From the NCBI RefSeq assembly GCF_010672455.1, contig NZ_JAAHGO010000004.1, positions 124,001 to 188,000 on the forward strand: a stretch of DNA of 64,000 nt, in the 5' to 3' direction. The notes under the pieces were generated by a model that was given only the letters and a program-made list of their open reading frames with translations, did no database searches and was not told where the DNA came from. Of this stretch, positions 39,908-48,900 are shown one piece after another. The DNA is from Okeania sp. SIO2C9. Lineage in GTDB: Bacteria; Cyanobacteriota; Cyanobacteriia; Cyanobacteriales; Microcoleaceae. Both the position numbers and the translations under genes were made by a program. How positions within the stretch are numbered: the first letter of the stretch is position 1; each line of letters starts with the position of its first letter.

Positions 39908-40861
39908 ATGATGTTTATTCATGGAGTAATGAGCAAAATTCATGGAAAACTGATGACATTTCTCGAACGCAGCCACCTTGATATTATCCGCGCGGTTGAC
40001 TTGCATGGGAGTATGACCGCAGCCTCAAATGCGCTACACCTGACACAATCGGCGTTGAGCCACAGTATGCGTAAGTTGGAAGATCGGGTAGGGGTAAAGC
40101 TTTGGCATAGGGAAGGACGTACCCTTCGCCTCACTCCGGCAGGAACCCATTTGCTGACCACAGCCAACCGCCTGATTCCCCAGTTCGTCCACGCAGAAGA
40201 ACAATTAGCACAGTTCGCTCGTGGTGAGCGGGGAACATTACGAATTGGTATGGAGTGCCACCCATGCTACCAGTGGCTGCAGAAGATAGTGACTCCCTAC
40301 TTGCGCGCCTGGCCGTTGGTGGATTTTGAGGTCAAACAGAAGTTCCAATTTGGCGGCATCGGTGCGCTCTTCGCCTATGAGATTGACCTGCTGGTGACAC
40401 CCGATCCGCTGCGCAAAAAATCACTACACTTTGAGCCGGTATTTGACTATGAGCAGGTTCTGGTGGTCTCTTCGGAACATCCACTTGGAGATAAGGATCA
40501 CGTCATCCCCGAGCAGCTCGGCGAGGAAGTGCTTTTCACCTATCCGGTTTCTCAGGATCGCCTAGATATCTACACCTGCTTCCTCGCTCCAGCGGGCATG
40601 ACGGTGAGAAAACAGAAAATGGTCGAGAGTACGGACATAATGCTTCAAATGGTTGCCTGTGGACGCGGAGTGGCGGCTCTACCACGCTGGCTGGTCGAGG
40701 AATTCTCTGAAAAATATCCTGTGCGTGCAGTGCGACTAGGTTCCAACGGCATCCAAAAGCAAATCTTCTTGGGCGTCCGTCGCACCGATCTCGATGTTGA
40801 TTATCTCAATGCATTTATGGAGCTTGCTCGTAACTACCGAAACCGCGCACAGTGCCCCTAG
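39908..40861 (+). CDS. metR: LysR-family regulator MetR
   Basis: A 317-residue LysR-type regulator, by position and features MetR, which activates metE with homocysteine as co-effector. The winged helix is HLDIIRAVDLHGSMTAASNA, LTQSALSHSMRKLE, RTLRLTPAG. The effector domain has GTLRIGMECHPCYQWL, as in MetR. I start at ATG 39908 (MMFIHGVM); ATG 39929 and ATG 39950 (MTFLERSHLDI) are also possible, the last matching most MetR N-termini. The in-frame start at 39755 would overlap metE and is unlikely. Confidence 0.92.
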   Translation: MMFIHGVMSKIHGKLMTFLERSHLDIIRAVDLHGSMTAASNALHLTQSALSHSMRKLEDRVGVKLWHREGRTLRLTPAGTHLLTTANRLIPQFVHAEEQLAQFARGERGTLRIGMECHPCYQWLQKIVTPYLRAWPLVDFEVKQKFQFGGIGALFAYEIDLLVTPDPLRKKSLHFEPVFDYEQVLVVSSEHPLGDKDHVIPEQLGEEVLFTYPVSQDRLDIYTCFLAPAGMTVRKQKMVESTDIMLQMVACGRGVAALPRWLVEEFSEKYPVRAVRLGSNGIQKQIFLGVRRTDLDVDYLNAFMELARNYRNRAQCP

Positions 40862-41296
40862 CTTCTAGTTATACCAAAGGGTAAAAGTAGCGCCGCTACT
40901 ATATTACCCACTTCTGGGTGTCATAATAATTATTCCCTTCAATTGTTCTCTTCAGGTTGGATCAGGTTAAGCCAGTTTTGGTATAGGTTTCGGGGTGCTT
41001 GTCACTCCGTGAGAAGTTCGTCGGCAGTATCAAATGCTACTCACACGCCGATAATTGAAAGGAATGCTTCATTGGCAATACACTTTTTGTTGTACGAAAT
41101 GTGGGTTGATGATTGAAGTTGGTTGAGTCGAGATTAAAAAAATTAGTGCTAAGAGCTGATTTATAAAGTAAATATTAAGGCCCTGAATCACTTGCTATTC
41201 TTAGGTTTTAAGAGGGTTTTAAGAGTGATATTCAAGTAAATTTATAATTGCTAAAAGCTAGGTAATATAAGACTTTTAGCTATGTTTACAAATCAG
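40862..41296. other. intergenic with stem-rich segment
   Basis: Upstream of the sigma gene. A stem-rich stretch at ~40945-41060 (TCGGGGTGCTTGTCACTCCG, then GTCGGCAGT...ACGCCGA) may fold as RNA, but it matches no riboswitch I can verify. Confidence 0.4.
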
Positions 41297-41340
41297 CTCT
41301 AACTCGAAAAATTCAGAAATTGGGTTTGGAAATCGTCTTA
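41297..41340 (+). promoter_or_regulatory. shared upstream motif, candidate ECF promoter (sigma gene)
   Basis: CTCTAACTCGAAAAATTCAG ... TGGAAATCGTCTTA, ending 73 bp before the sigma gene start. It aligns over about 44 bp with 42733-42775 upstream of the metallopeptidase gene. A CGTCTTA -10-like core and GAA-type upstream block suit an ECF sigma promoter, so autoregulation is plausible. Confidence 0.6.
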
Positions 41341-41413
41341 TGTAAGGAGAAAGGATCGAAATTAACATTTTCTCCAAACTCCAATCAGAAGGACAAAACC
41401 AATCTCATTTTTT

Positions 41414-42490
41414 ATGACCTCCAGCACTGCAAATACAAGACGAAACTTAATGGATAATGCAGGGACAGAGAACGATTGCTCCCATCTAATCTCTCAGTTT
41501 TGGCAGCAATGGCAAGAAAGTCGAGGCCAGCTTTATCGCTGCTGTCTCAAGATGATGAATTTTAACCCAATGGATGCGGAGGATGCTCTGAGTCAGGCAA
41601 TGGTAAAAGCTTGGGAAAAGGTGCAAAAGTTCGGGGAAAAAATTACTAATTTAAAGGCTTGGTTGTATCAGGTAACTCGTAATTTTTGCATCGATCTTAT
41701 CCGCAAAGGTTCTTGTGGTGCTGTGGGTGTTGAAAGTATTGAATGGGTGGGGAATACTGAGGGAGTTACTACTACAGGAACGGTTGAATGTCCAGAGTCT
41801 GTTCTGGAGAGAGAGGAGAGGTCGGAACGGATACGAGGGGCGATCGCTGAGTTACCGGAAAAGTGTCGAGAGACGTTTATTTTGCATTTTTATCGGGAGC
41901 TTTCCTATAAAGAAGTTGCCGAACAGCAAGGGATATCTTATGATAATGTCTGCAAGCGGATATCTTTGGCGCGGAAACAGCTTAAACAGAGGTTGAGTCC
42001 CTATTTTCGAGATTCAGAGTCGGAAGTAGGGGCAAACAGCCATTCGTCCCTACAGATGTCAGTGGAGAGTCAGTCTCCTACTCCAGAAGAAAATGGGGAA
42101 AAGCTGCAGCAGATAAGGTCGCAAGATGATAAGAGTGTTTTGGAGACGGAGACTGTATCGGTTGAAAGTGAGATAGCAAAAGTTCAACCATTTCCCAATA
42201 ATAATGCTATATTTAGTTGCCATGACCTTACTCCATCAGGCGATCGCTCTATTTCTCCATCACAACCAGAGGTAGAAAAGTCAGAGAGTGTTGATAGTTT
42301 TGGAGAGTTAGATCGAGTCCGGAGAATTAGTGATGAAAAAACTGATCTTCTTTACACAAAGCCAAGCTCGGGATTTTCTCCTTTACCCGCTCCCTTATAT
42401 AAAAGTATTCAACGGTCGATGATATTAAAGGCGATGGTAAGGTTAAATACTACTGGTGTGGTTTATGTTAGTCGTGACCCACCTTTATAA
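41414..42490 (+). CDS. ECF-type sigma-70 factor with long C-terminal tail
   Basis: A 358-residue sigma factor. Region 2 is at ~40-100 (MDAEDALSQAMVKAWEKVQKF, LYQVTRNFCIDLIRK) and region 4 at ~150-200 (LPEKCRETFILHFYRELSYKEVAEQQGISYDNVCKRISLARKQL, broken here only by its helix turn). There is no region 3, as in ECF factors. The last ~155 residues are an acidic, Ser-rich tail of unknown role; 28 bp of it (42026-42053) are a dispersed inverted repeat taken into the reading frame. The gene and the following peptidase gene share an upstream motif. No anti-sigma factor is seen, so the tail might serve that function (inference). Confidence 0.88.
   Translation: MTSSTANTRRNLMDNAGTENDCSHLISQFWQQWQESRGQLYRCCLKMMNFNPMDAEDALSQAMVKAWEKVQKFGEKITNLKAWLYQVTRNFCIDLIRKGSCGAVGVESIEWVGNTEGVTTTGTVECPESVLEREERSERIRGAIAELPEKCRETFILHFYRELSYKEVAEQQGISYDNVCKRISLARKQLKQRLSPYFRDSESEVGANSHSSLQMSVESQSPTPEENGEKLQQIRSQDDKSVLETETVSVESEIAKVQPFPNNNAIFSCHDLTPSGDRSISPSQPEVEKSESVDSFGELDRVRRISDEKTDLLYTKPSSGFSPLPAPLYKSIQRSMILKAMVRLNTTGVVYVSRDPPL
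42026..42053. repeat. dispersed inverted repeat inside the sigma gene
   Basis: GTAGGGGCAAACAGCCATTC followed by GTCCCTAC: a member of the GTAGGGGCG...CGCCCCTAC family that is intergenic elsewhere. It is translated (VGANSHSSLQ) without a stop. Confidence 0.75.
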
Positions 42491-42732
42491 TCCAGACTTT
42501 CTGTTTTTTGGCAGAGTTTTATGCAGGGAGTGGGAATAAAAGGTTGTGTTGGGGCGATAATTCGATATTGGAATAGTTGCGCGAGAGGTTGATTAGACTA
42601 TTGTCCATTGTTGTATTGTTTACTCTATCCCTTCTCTTACTATTTATGATTAGTCAGAGCATATGAAATATTTCAGCATTGAAGAGTCTGAAACACTTGA
42701 GTCTGGGGAGTCAAGCAGATCGAAAAAAATAC
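42491..42732. other. intergenic between sigma and peptidase genes
   Basis: About 240 bp up to the peptidase's shared motif; no gene or repeat recognised. Confidence 0.5.
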
Positions 42733-42775
42733 CTCTAACTCTAAAATTCAGGAATAGCGACCGGGAAACGTCTTA
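42733..42775 (+). promoter_or_regulatory. shared upstream motif, candidate ECF promoter (peptidase gene)
   Basis: CTCTAACTCTAAAATTCAGG ... GGGAAACGTCTTA, ending 25 bp before the peptidase start. Identical to the sigma-gene motif at about 30 of 44 positions, including the TAACTC, AAAATTCAG and CGTCTTA blocks. Confidence 0.6.
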
Positions 42776-42800
42776 AAAATGGAACAATAAAGGAGAAAAA

Positions 42801-43283
42801 ATGCGACAAGATCTAACAATCGGGCAGAAAGTAGTAGTAAGAAGGGCGAAAGCAAGAGCTATGGCATTATGTCAATTAGTAGTACAGTCCAAGGACGAAG
42901 AATTAGGACCGATAGTGCAGAGTCTCAACCTGCGACCTGCTACCTCCAGGCTAAACGGTCTACGGTCAGAGTTTGAAAGGATAGGAACAGCATTATCCAA
43001 TCTCAATATCAATCATGTGCAATACGATGATCAGGAGAAATGTTTTGCCTATGTTTATCCTACCGACCCAACGGTGATGGTATTAGGAAACCAATATTTC
43101 ACAGCGGAGAGAAATGGTGTTGACTCAGTGCCGGGAGTGCTTATTCATGAAGCTTCTCATTGGCAGATAGTAAGAGGCACGGACGATCATGCATATGGAG
43201 ATGATATCTATACGTTATCTTCAACTCTAATGCGAAATAATGCCGATACAATTGAGCGAATTGCAGAGGCATTTGATAAGTGA
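42801..43283 (+). CDS. M35-like (aspzincin) zinc metallopeptidase
   Basis: A 160-residue protein. Its centre has HEASH (His116-His120, an HExxH zinc site) followed at residue 126 by GTDDHAYG. HExxH followed by GTxDxxYG is the signature of deuterolysin/peptidyl-Lys metallopeptidases (M35), in which the Asp is the third zinc ligand. It is short for the family: the N-terminal region (VVRRAKARAMALCQLV) is helical and there is no signal peptide or propeptide. AAGGAG lies 6 bases before the ATG. It shares an upstream motif with the sigma factor gene and is probably its target. Substrate unknown. Confidence 0.78.
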   Translation: MRQDLTIGQKVVVRRAKARAMALCQLVVQSKDEELGPIVQSLNLRPATSRLNGLRSEFERIGTALSNLNINHVQYDDQEKCFAYVYPTDPTVMVLGNQYFTAERNGVDSVPGVLIHEASHWQIVRGTDDHAYGDDIYTLSSTLMRNNADTIERIAEAFDK

Positions 43284-43507
43284 AGATTCATCGGATAGGT
43301 CATTCCCCACCGACGAGCTACTGAGTTGATTGGAGGAGTGTCAGGTGTAGCGAGACTCATCAATGTTGCCGTTCGAGCTTGAAGGCCAGTGTTATGAGCA
43401 TGAGTACTATGTTCTGTAACAATGTCGTGTCGTTCGGAAAGATCAGCTTGTTGATTGGATGTTAAGTGCTGACAGTACCTACAGGGAGGAATCTGGAATA
43501 CTCCCAT
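43208..43507 (-). CDS. doubtful small ORF after the RT gene
   Basis: A 99-codon frame that begins three bases past the reverse transcriptase stop on the same strand and overlaps the end of the metallopeptidase gene antisense. It contains a PPCRYCQH cysteine pair but no family I know. It could be an accessory ORF of the RT or a chance frame. Confidence 0.25.
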   Translation of the reverse strand: MGVFQIPPCRYCQHLTSNQQADLSERHDIVTEHSTHAHNTGLQARTATLMSLATPDTPPINSVARRWGMTYPMNLHLSNASAIRSIVSALFRIRVEDNV

Positions 43508-44184
43508 GCTCTACTGGAAATAAACAGCCTTATTTCGGACACCTGACTTTTGGAGTAACCCATCGAAACGTTTACTAGTCCGTCTGAGCGACAAGGTACG
43601 GGTAGTATAGCCATTTACAACCCGTGCTGCCGACGGAGCATGATCAAGTGCCCCAGACCGTAAAACGCGATGACACACTGAAGATAAAAAGCCAAAGACA
43701 TAACCATGTCCGTTGGCAGAAATCCCACCTTCCACCCATCGGCACCAGCGTTGAAAATATGCCTCAATCCGCTCATCGGGCGCACCTAGCTCGTAAAGCC
43801 GAAGCATATTTTCAACCATTCTTTCCACAGTCTTCCTCGCGATACCCAAACCCGCAAGGGAAAACCAATAACCTAAAAAATCAAAGCCCCTGGCAACTCT
43901 ACCGATGAAAGTTTTATCCGGATGTTTAACCACCCGTAACTCACTCATCACCTGGTTAGTTGCCTTGATGGCTTTGCGCAACTTCCACCGCGTCGGAGCC
44001 AGAATCACCCAGTCATCCATATAACGCACATAAAAACAACCCAAAGCAGCCATGCGGTCGTCCAAAGGCTTCAAAAATAAAGCCCCCATCAGCGGAGATA
44101 ACGGACACCCCAAAGAAATCCCCTGGGTAATATCAATATATTCACCCCCATCCGAAACATAGCGACGCAGATAACCCCTTAATG

Positions 44185-44292
44185 AAGTCAGAAGTCAGAA
44201 GTCAGAAGTTAGAAGTTACTTTTGTAACGGGTATTTATGCCCTGCTCCAAAAACATTTCGCCTTAAAAGGCGGGGTTGCACGACCCAATTTT
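44185..44292 (+). repeat. small hairpin element B, copy 2, inside the RT gene
   Basis: AGAAGTC heptamers, TTACTTTTGTAACGGG, CTCCAAAAAC, a CGCCTTAAAAGGCGGGG hairpin and GACCC, matching 28111-28225. It separates the RT codons for DDAVLHLF and GYLRRYVS. Confidence 0.8.
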
Positions 44293-44504
44293 TTTGAGAA
44301 CAAATGTAAAACTGCATCATCCCGGACATATTTCCCCACAATATCCATCAAAATTCCATGATTGATGCTGGCATAATACCCCTTAACATCAGTGCGAAAG
44401 ACAAATGGATGCTCCTCAACATTAGCCGCAACCTCTCGCACCGCCCCCTTCAACCCACCATTCCCGGCTAAGTGAAAACACCGAGGTGAAAGGACAGGTT
44501 TCAA

Positions 44505-44666
44505 GGGAGTATCCCGATTTTGAAAATTTACCAAGATTTAGATTGTCATTGCGAATGCAGCGTAGCGGAATGAAGCAATCGCAATAGCTAGACTTTGCGA
44601 TTGCTTCGCTCCATTACATTACGCTCGCAATGACAAAATATATTTTTCAACATTTGGGATGCTCCC
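44505..44666. mobile_element. 162-bp MITE with 8-bp target duplication in the RT gene
   Basis: Terminal inverted repeats GGGAGTATCCCGATTTTG and (reversed) GGGAGCATCCCAAATGTTG. The 8-bp GGTTTCAA is on both sides (44497-44504 and 44667-44674). The second RT copy has a single GGTTTCAA at 54119-54126 with no insertion, an empty site. The centre is a TGTCATTGCGA...TCGCAATGACA palindrome. The parent transposase is not in the window; GGG ends and an 8-bp duplication would fit, for example, ISKra4-type elements. Confidence 0.9.
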
Positions 44667-45048
44667 GGTTTCAAGTGTTCCGTCAAAACAATAGTCATGG
44701 CCTTTAACACCAAAGCATCCAAAGACGACCACCATTCGATTGACTTCTCCTCACCTCGAATCAAGCGCAACTCCCGAAATTGAAAATTGCCCGAAAGAAT
44801 TTGCGCCTGTAGAATGGGTTTTTTCTCATGCCACCATCGTCTGAGCTGCCAGACATCGGCATTAGGATGATAATGTTGGCGTTTTTTACACAACCATTCA
44901 TAAGCAGTATCGATCGCCTCGTCGGAGACTATTTTTTCGAGAAGAGTGGACATTGATGTAAAAGTCGTGGGCTTTGTCACCCCCAATGTTCTAAAATTAC
45001 AGGAAAGTTGGAAACTTATGTCACTCCCGGCCACCATTAAGTACTTAG

Positions 45049-45157
45049 GCAAAATTAATTGTACATTTGTCATTGCGAGTTGAACGGAGTGAAACGAAGC
45101 AATCGCTATACTTTGGGATTGCTTCGCTGTCGCTCGCAATGACACAAATAATTTTGC
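45049..45157. repeat. 109-bp MITE-like element with TGTCATTGCGAG core
   Basis: Ends GCAAAATTAATTGT and ACAAATAATTTTGC are near-perfect inverted repeats. The inside is a long palindrome (TGTCATTGCGAGTTGAACGG / CGCTCGCAATGACA), the same core as the element at 44505 but with different ends. Confidence 0.75.
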
Positions 45158-45244
45158 ATACCCACTGATAGGATGATGTGATCGCCCCACGTTCGGGTTC
45201 TCGCCCAAAAGCTGGCAGCTTGCTTGAATAGGGGTTGACTTTTG

Positions 45245-45718
45245 TCACATCATACTAGGCTGCACCTGGTCGCACGAACCGCTATTAACACTGACTCCTG
45301 GCTGGAATTCATCCCAGGTCTTACAGACTTGCTCGTAGCACTGAGGTGGTGTAATGGGTAGGTTTTTCAAGTAAAAGAACGTTGCTCCATCGAAAGACTC
45401 CAGCAACAATACAACCTCTGTGGTTGGATCATAATTATCGACAACTTCCAAGATGTGATCAATCATAAAGTGATGGTGCAAAATTGCAGTGTCAGAAGCC
45501 GCTAACCAGGCATTCAGGAACGGCGCAAGGCGAGAACGTCCGACAAAATGGGTTTTGAATGATTCTCCACTAACCCCCAATGTTGGAGAATTTGTGCTAC
45601 AAACAATCGCGCCGCGCTTCTGATTGAGATGACCAACCCAAGCATTATAGCCAATGACCAGCAAATTACTGGCAATAAAATCTTGATGCCAATTCGATCT
45701 ATCGTTTATTTCACTCAT
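45245..45718 (-). CDS. conserved hypothetical protein, 157 aa
   Basis: Begins MSEINDRSNWHQDFIASNLLVIGYNAWVG, broken here by domain sense only; includes GAIVCSTNSPTLG and TEVVLLLESFDGATFFYLKN. I recall close relatives in cyanobacteria but no function. No signal or membrane segment. Its last codons (ATGATGTGA) are one arm of a 9-bp inverted repeat (ATGATGTGA at 45172-45180, TCACATCAT at 45243-45251), so the C-terminus may have been altered by an ~80-bp insertion. Confidence 0.65.
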   Translation of the reverse strand: MSEINDRSNWHQDFIASNLLVIGYNAWVGHLNQKRGAIVCSTNSPTLGVSGESFKTHFVGRSRLAPFLNAWLAASDTAILHHHFMIDHILEVVDNYDPTTEVVLLLESFDGATFFYLKNLPITPPQCYEQVCKTWDEFQPGVSVNSGSCDQVQPSMM

Positions 45719-45782
45719 TTAGAGACCTATGTTTTAAAAGCCAATCCAGTTGAAATTTAGCCATTTGGAGCTATGCCGATGC

Positions 45783-45878
45783 CTAGAGAGTCGGTCGAGA
45801 AACCCGGTTTTTCCAAAAAACCGGGTTTCTGAGATACCAAAAAACGTGGTTTCTGAGAATACTTGACCGACTCTCTAG
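45783..45878. terminator. nested inverted repeat downstream of metH
   Basis: Outer arms CTAGAGAGTCGGTC (45783-45796) and GACCGACTCTCTAG (45865-45878) enclose a hairpin GAAACCCGGTTTTT/AAAACCGGGTTTC. It sits 60 bp past the metH stop and could end its transcript, but the precise double palindrome looks equally like a mobile miniature element. Confidence 0.6.
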
Positions 45879-45938
45879 CAATTATCAAGAAAAATTAGAG
45901 GTCGCCTGGATTTCAGCGCGACCCCATTACCAATCTAT

Positions 45939-48900
45939 CTAAGCACTAAAATATCTAGCCACAGGATGATAGGTGGCAAAAGCAGTGGTCGTTTGCTCTG
46001 GATAAAGCTGTTCGCTCTCATCAATCGATATCCCAATGCGATCGCATCCCAACAATTGCAACTGTGGCACTTGATCCATCACCGTCGGACAAGCTGGATA
46101 GCCAAAACTATACCGAGAACCCTGATACCTTTGGGCTAATACATCGCGAATATTATCAGGCTCTAAATCTCCATAGCCTAATTCCCGCCGAATCCTGGTA
46201 TGACTCCATTCTGCCAAGGCTTCCGCCATCTGCACTGCCATGCCGTGGAAATACAGATAATCGGTGTATTTGTTGTCTTTATAGAGTTCCTGTGCTTTCT
46301 CGGTGGCAATTTCTCCCATAGTGACTGCCTGCATAGGCAATACATCAAATTGATTCTGTTCAACTGGGCGGATGAAATCAGCTATACACAGGCGACGCCC
46401 GGATTTCTGACGAGGGAATGTCCAAGTGACAAACGGGGTTGCTGTTTTCGGTGTTAAGCCTTGCTCAATGACACTAGGATCGTAAACATGAACAGAATTG
46501 CCGATAGCTGCACAGGGGAAATAACCATAAACTAGAGTTGGCTCCAACCATTTTTCCGTGCGAATTTTTTCCTTCCATTCTTCCAAGATCGGATGAACCT
46601 TCGATGCCAGGAACCAATCATATTCCTCGCGAGATTGTCCTTTCGGTTTACGGAATTGCCATTGACCAGCGAACAGTGCTTGCAAATCCATGTACCAGAA
46701 CAGTTCTTCTAAATCTAGATCGCCACTCCGAATAATTTTCGTCCCCCAGAAAGGCGGCGTAGGACGTTCGATATCAATCGCCACATCTTCCGAGCGTTTG
46801 GTATCAATGACAGTGGGTTCATCGGATTTCTTCCCATCGCCATTGACTTCTCCATCGGATTTCTGCCCATCACCATTGAGTTCTCGATCTGAATCTTCAA
46901 TCGCCTTGCGTCCCTTTTGGTTAAACTGAGCAAATTCTCCTGTAAAGCCTTCGGTATCCACCCAACATTCCTGTTCTTTGGCGGGCATCAGGCGATCCAT
47001 AAAGGTCAAATCTGCAAAAGCATCTTTACCGTAAATCACCTGCCCTTGGTAAGTATCTTGACAATCTCCATACACAAATTTTGGTGTTAGTGCCGCACCG
47101 CCTAAAATCACTGGAACTGTAATACCTTTAGCATTAAATGCTGCCAGATTTTCTTTCATAAATGCTGTAGACTTCACCAGCAAGCCACTCATGGCAATAC
47201 AATCAGGCTGATGCTGCTCATAAGCTTCGACGATTGCCTCAATGGCTTGTTTAATGCCCATATTGACCACCTTGTAGCCATTATTGGTCAAGATGATATC
47301 CACCAGATTCTTTCCGATATCATGGACATCGCCTTTAACGGTGGCAATCAGGAATTTCCCTTTACCGCGGTCTTCGTCCTCTCCTTCGATTTTTTCCATG
47401 TAGGGTTCGAGGAAAGCAACGGCAGATTTCATGGTTTCGGCTGACTGCAACACGAATGGCAATTGCATTTGACCAGAGCCAAACAGTTCGCCCACAACCT
47501 TCATCCCATCCAACAAGAAAGTATTGATAATCTCCAGTGCTTTATGACCTGCATCTAAACCCGCCTTTAACGCATCATCCAATCCAATCCGCTCGCCATC
47601 AATAATATGTTGCTTCAAGCGTTCGTCGATGGGCAAATCTGCTAAGGAAGCACTCGATCTAGCATCTTTTGCACTCACCCCCGCAAAAATTTCCGTCAGT
47701 TTCGTCAACGGATCGTAGGTGCAAATATCCCCTTCAAATTTGCGATTGTCATAAATCAAATCGCGACATATCTGTTGATGTTCTTCGTCAATCTTCGATA
47801 ACGGCAAAATCTTGGCAGCGGAAACAATCGATCCATCCATCCCAGCTTTCATCGCTTCATTCAGGAAGACAGAATTTAAGGTGATGCGAGTAGCTGGACT
47901 CAAGCCAAAAGAAATGTTAGAGACCCCCAACATAAAGTGAACACCAGGCAGATTTTCCCGAATCAGTTGAATTGATTCGATCGTTGCTTTGGCATTTTCC
48001 CTATCCTCCTCTATCCCAGTTGAAATCGGTAAAGCTAAGGTGTCATAGAAAATTTCATGGGGTGGAATCCCAAACTTGAGCGCGTCCTGATAAGCGCGTT
48101 GGGCAATCTCGAATTTTTTCTTGGCGGTTCGAGCCATTCCCTCTTCATCAATACAGCCGATGACAACTCCTGCACCATATTGTTTTGCCAATTCCAACAC
48201 TTTAAAAAATCGCTCTTCTCCATCTTCATAGTTGGTGGAATTGAGCAAACATTTGCCCCCAGCAACCTTGAGACCTGCTTCCATTTTTGTCCACTCGGTG
48301 GAGTCGAGCATCAGTGGAAGAGTCGTATTAGTCACCAGTCGCGATACCAGTTCTCGCATATCCCGTTCTCCATCACGCCCGACGTAATCCACGTTTACAT
48401 CCAGCATATGGGCGCCTTCTTTAACCTGGGATTTAGCGATCGCCAATAACCCATCCCAATCATCTTCATTCAAAAGCTTGCGGACTTTCTTAGAACCACT
48501 GGCATTTAATCGCTCGCCAACAATTAAAAAAGAATTATCCTGCTCATAGGTTTGGGCGGAATAAATGGAAGCTGCTGCTGGCGTATAGGAGATGGGTTCT
48601 CGAAGCTCCCCCACGGCATTTTTTCGCACCGAACGCTCTTTTAGTGGGGTGTATTCCACAGCCTCGGCTAAAGCTTGAATATGTGCTGGGCGCGTACCGC
48701 AGCAACCACCAACAATTTGAACTCCATGTTCCGCAATGAACCCTGTCATGGCAGTTGTATATTCTTCGGGGGTCATTTTATAAACTGCCTGACCGCCAAC
48801 ATTTTCTGGTAGTCCCGCATTGGGAATACAGGAAATGGGGAACGGTGAATTTTCTGATAGATATTTAATATGAGAAGTCATCAAATTTGGACCCGTGGCA

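Larger units (their letters stand above)
43511..44954 (-). pseudogene. group II-like reverse transcriptase, interrupted twice
   Basis: Reading leftward from ATG 44954: LLEKIVSDEAIDTAYEWLCK, QILSGNFQFRELRLIRGEEK, EHLKP; after a 162-bp insertion, VLSPRCFHLAGNGGLKGA and VFRTDVKGYYASINHGILM (catalytic Asp); after a ~108-bp insertion, LRRYVSDGGEYIDITQGI, CPLSPLMGALFL and YVRYMDDW (catalytic YMDD, ~44012-44030); then maturase-like sequence to 43511. All RT motifs were once present. It resembles group II-intron-like RTs, not retron or DGR types (QGISLGCPLS rather than SQ). No intron RNA ends are visible, so its class is open. A second decayed copy lies at 54060-54790. Confidence 0.85.

Noticed and set aside
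40945-41060. Possible TPP or cobalamin riboswitch between metR and the sigma gene
   Set aside because: CGGGGTGC and GAGAAG words are present, but the THI-box core and the B12-box are missing and the position does not suit a metabolic gene.
43511-44954. Diversity-generating retroelement
   Set aside because: The RT has QGISLGCPLS rather than the SQ-type motif of DGR enzymes, and I found no template/variable repeat pair with adenine-directed changes.
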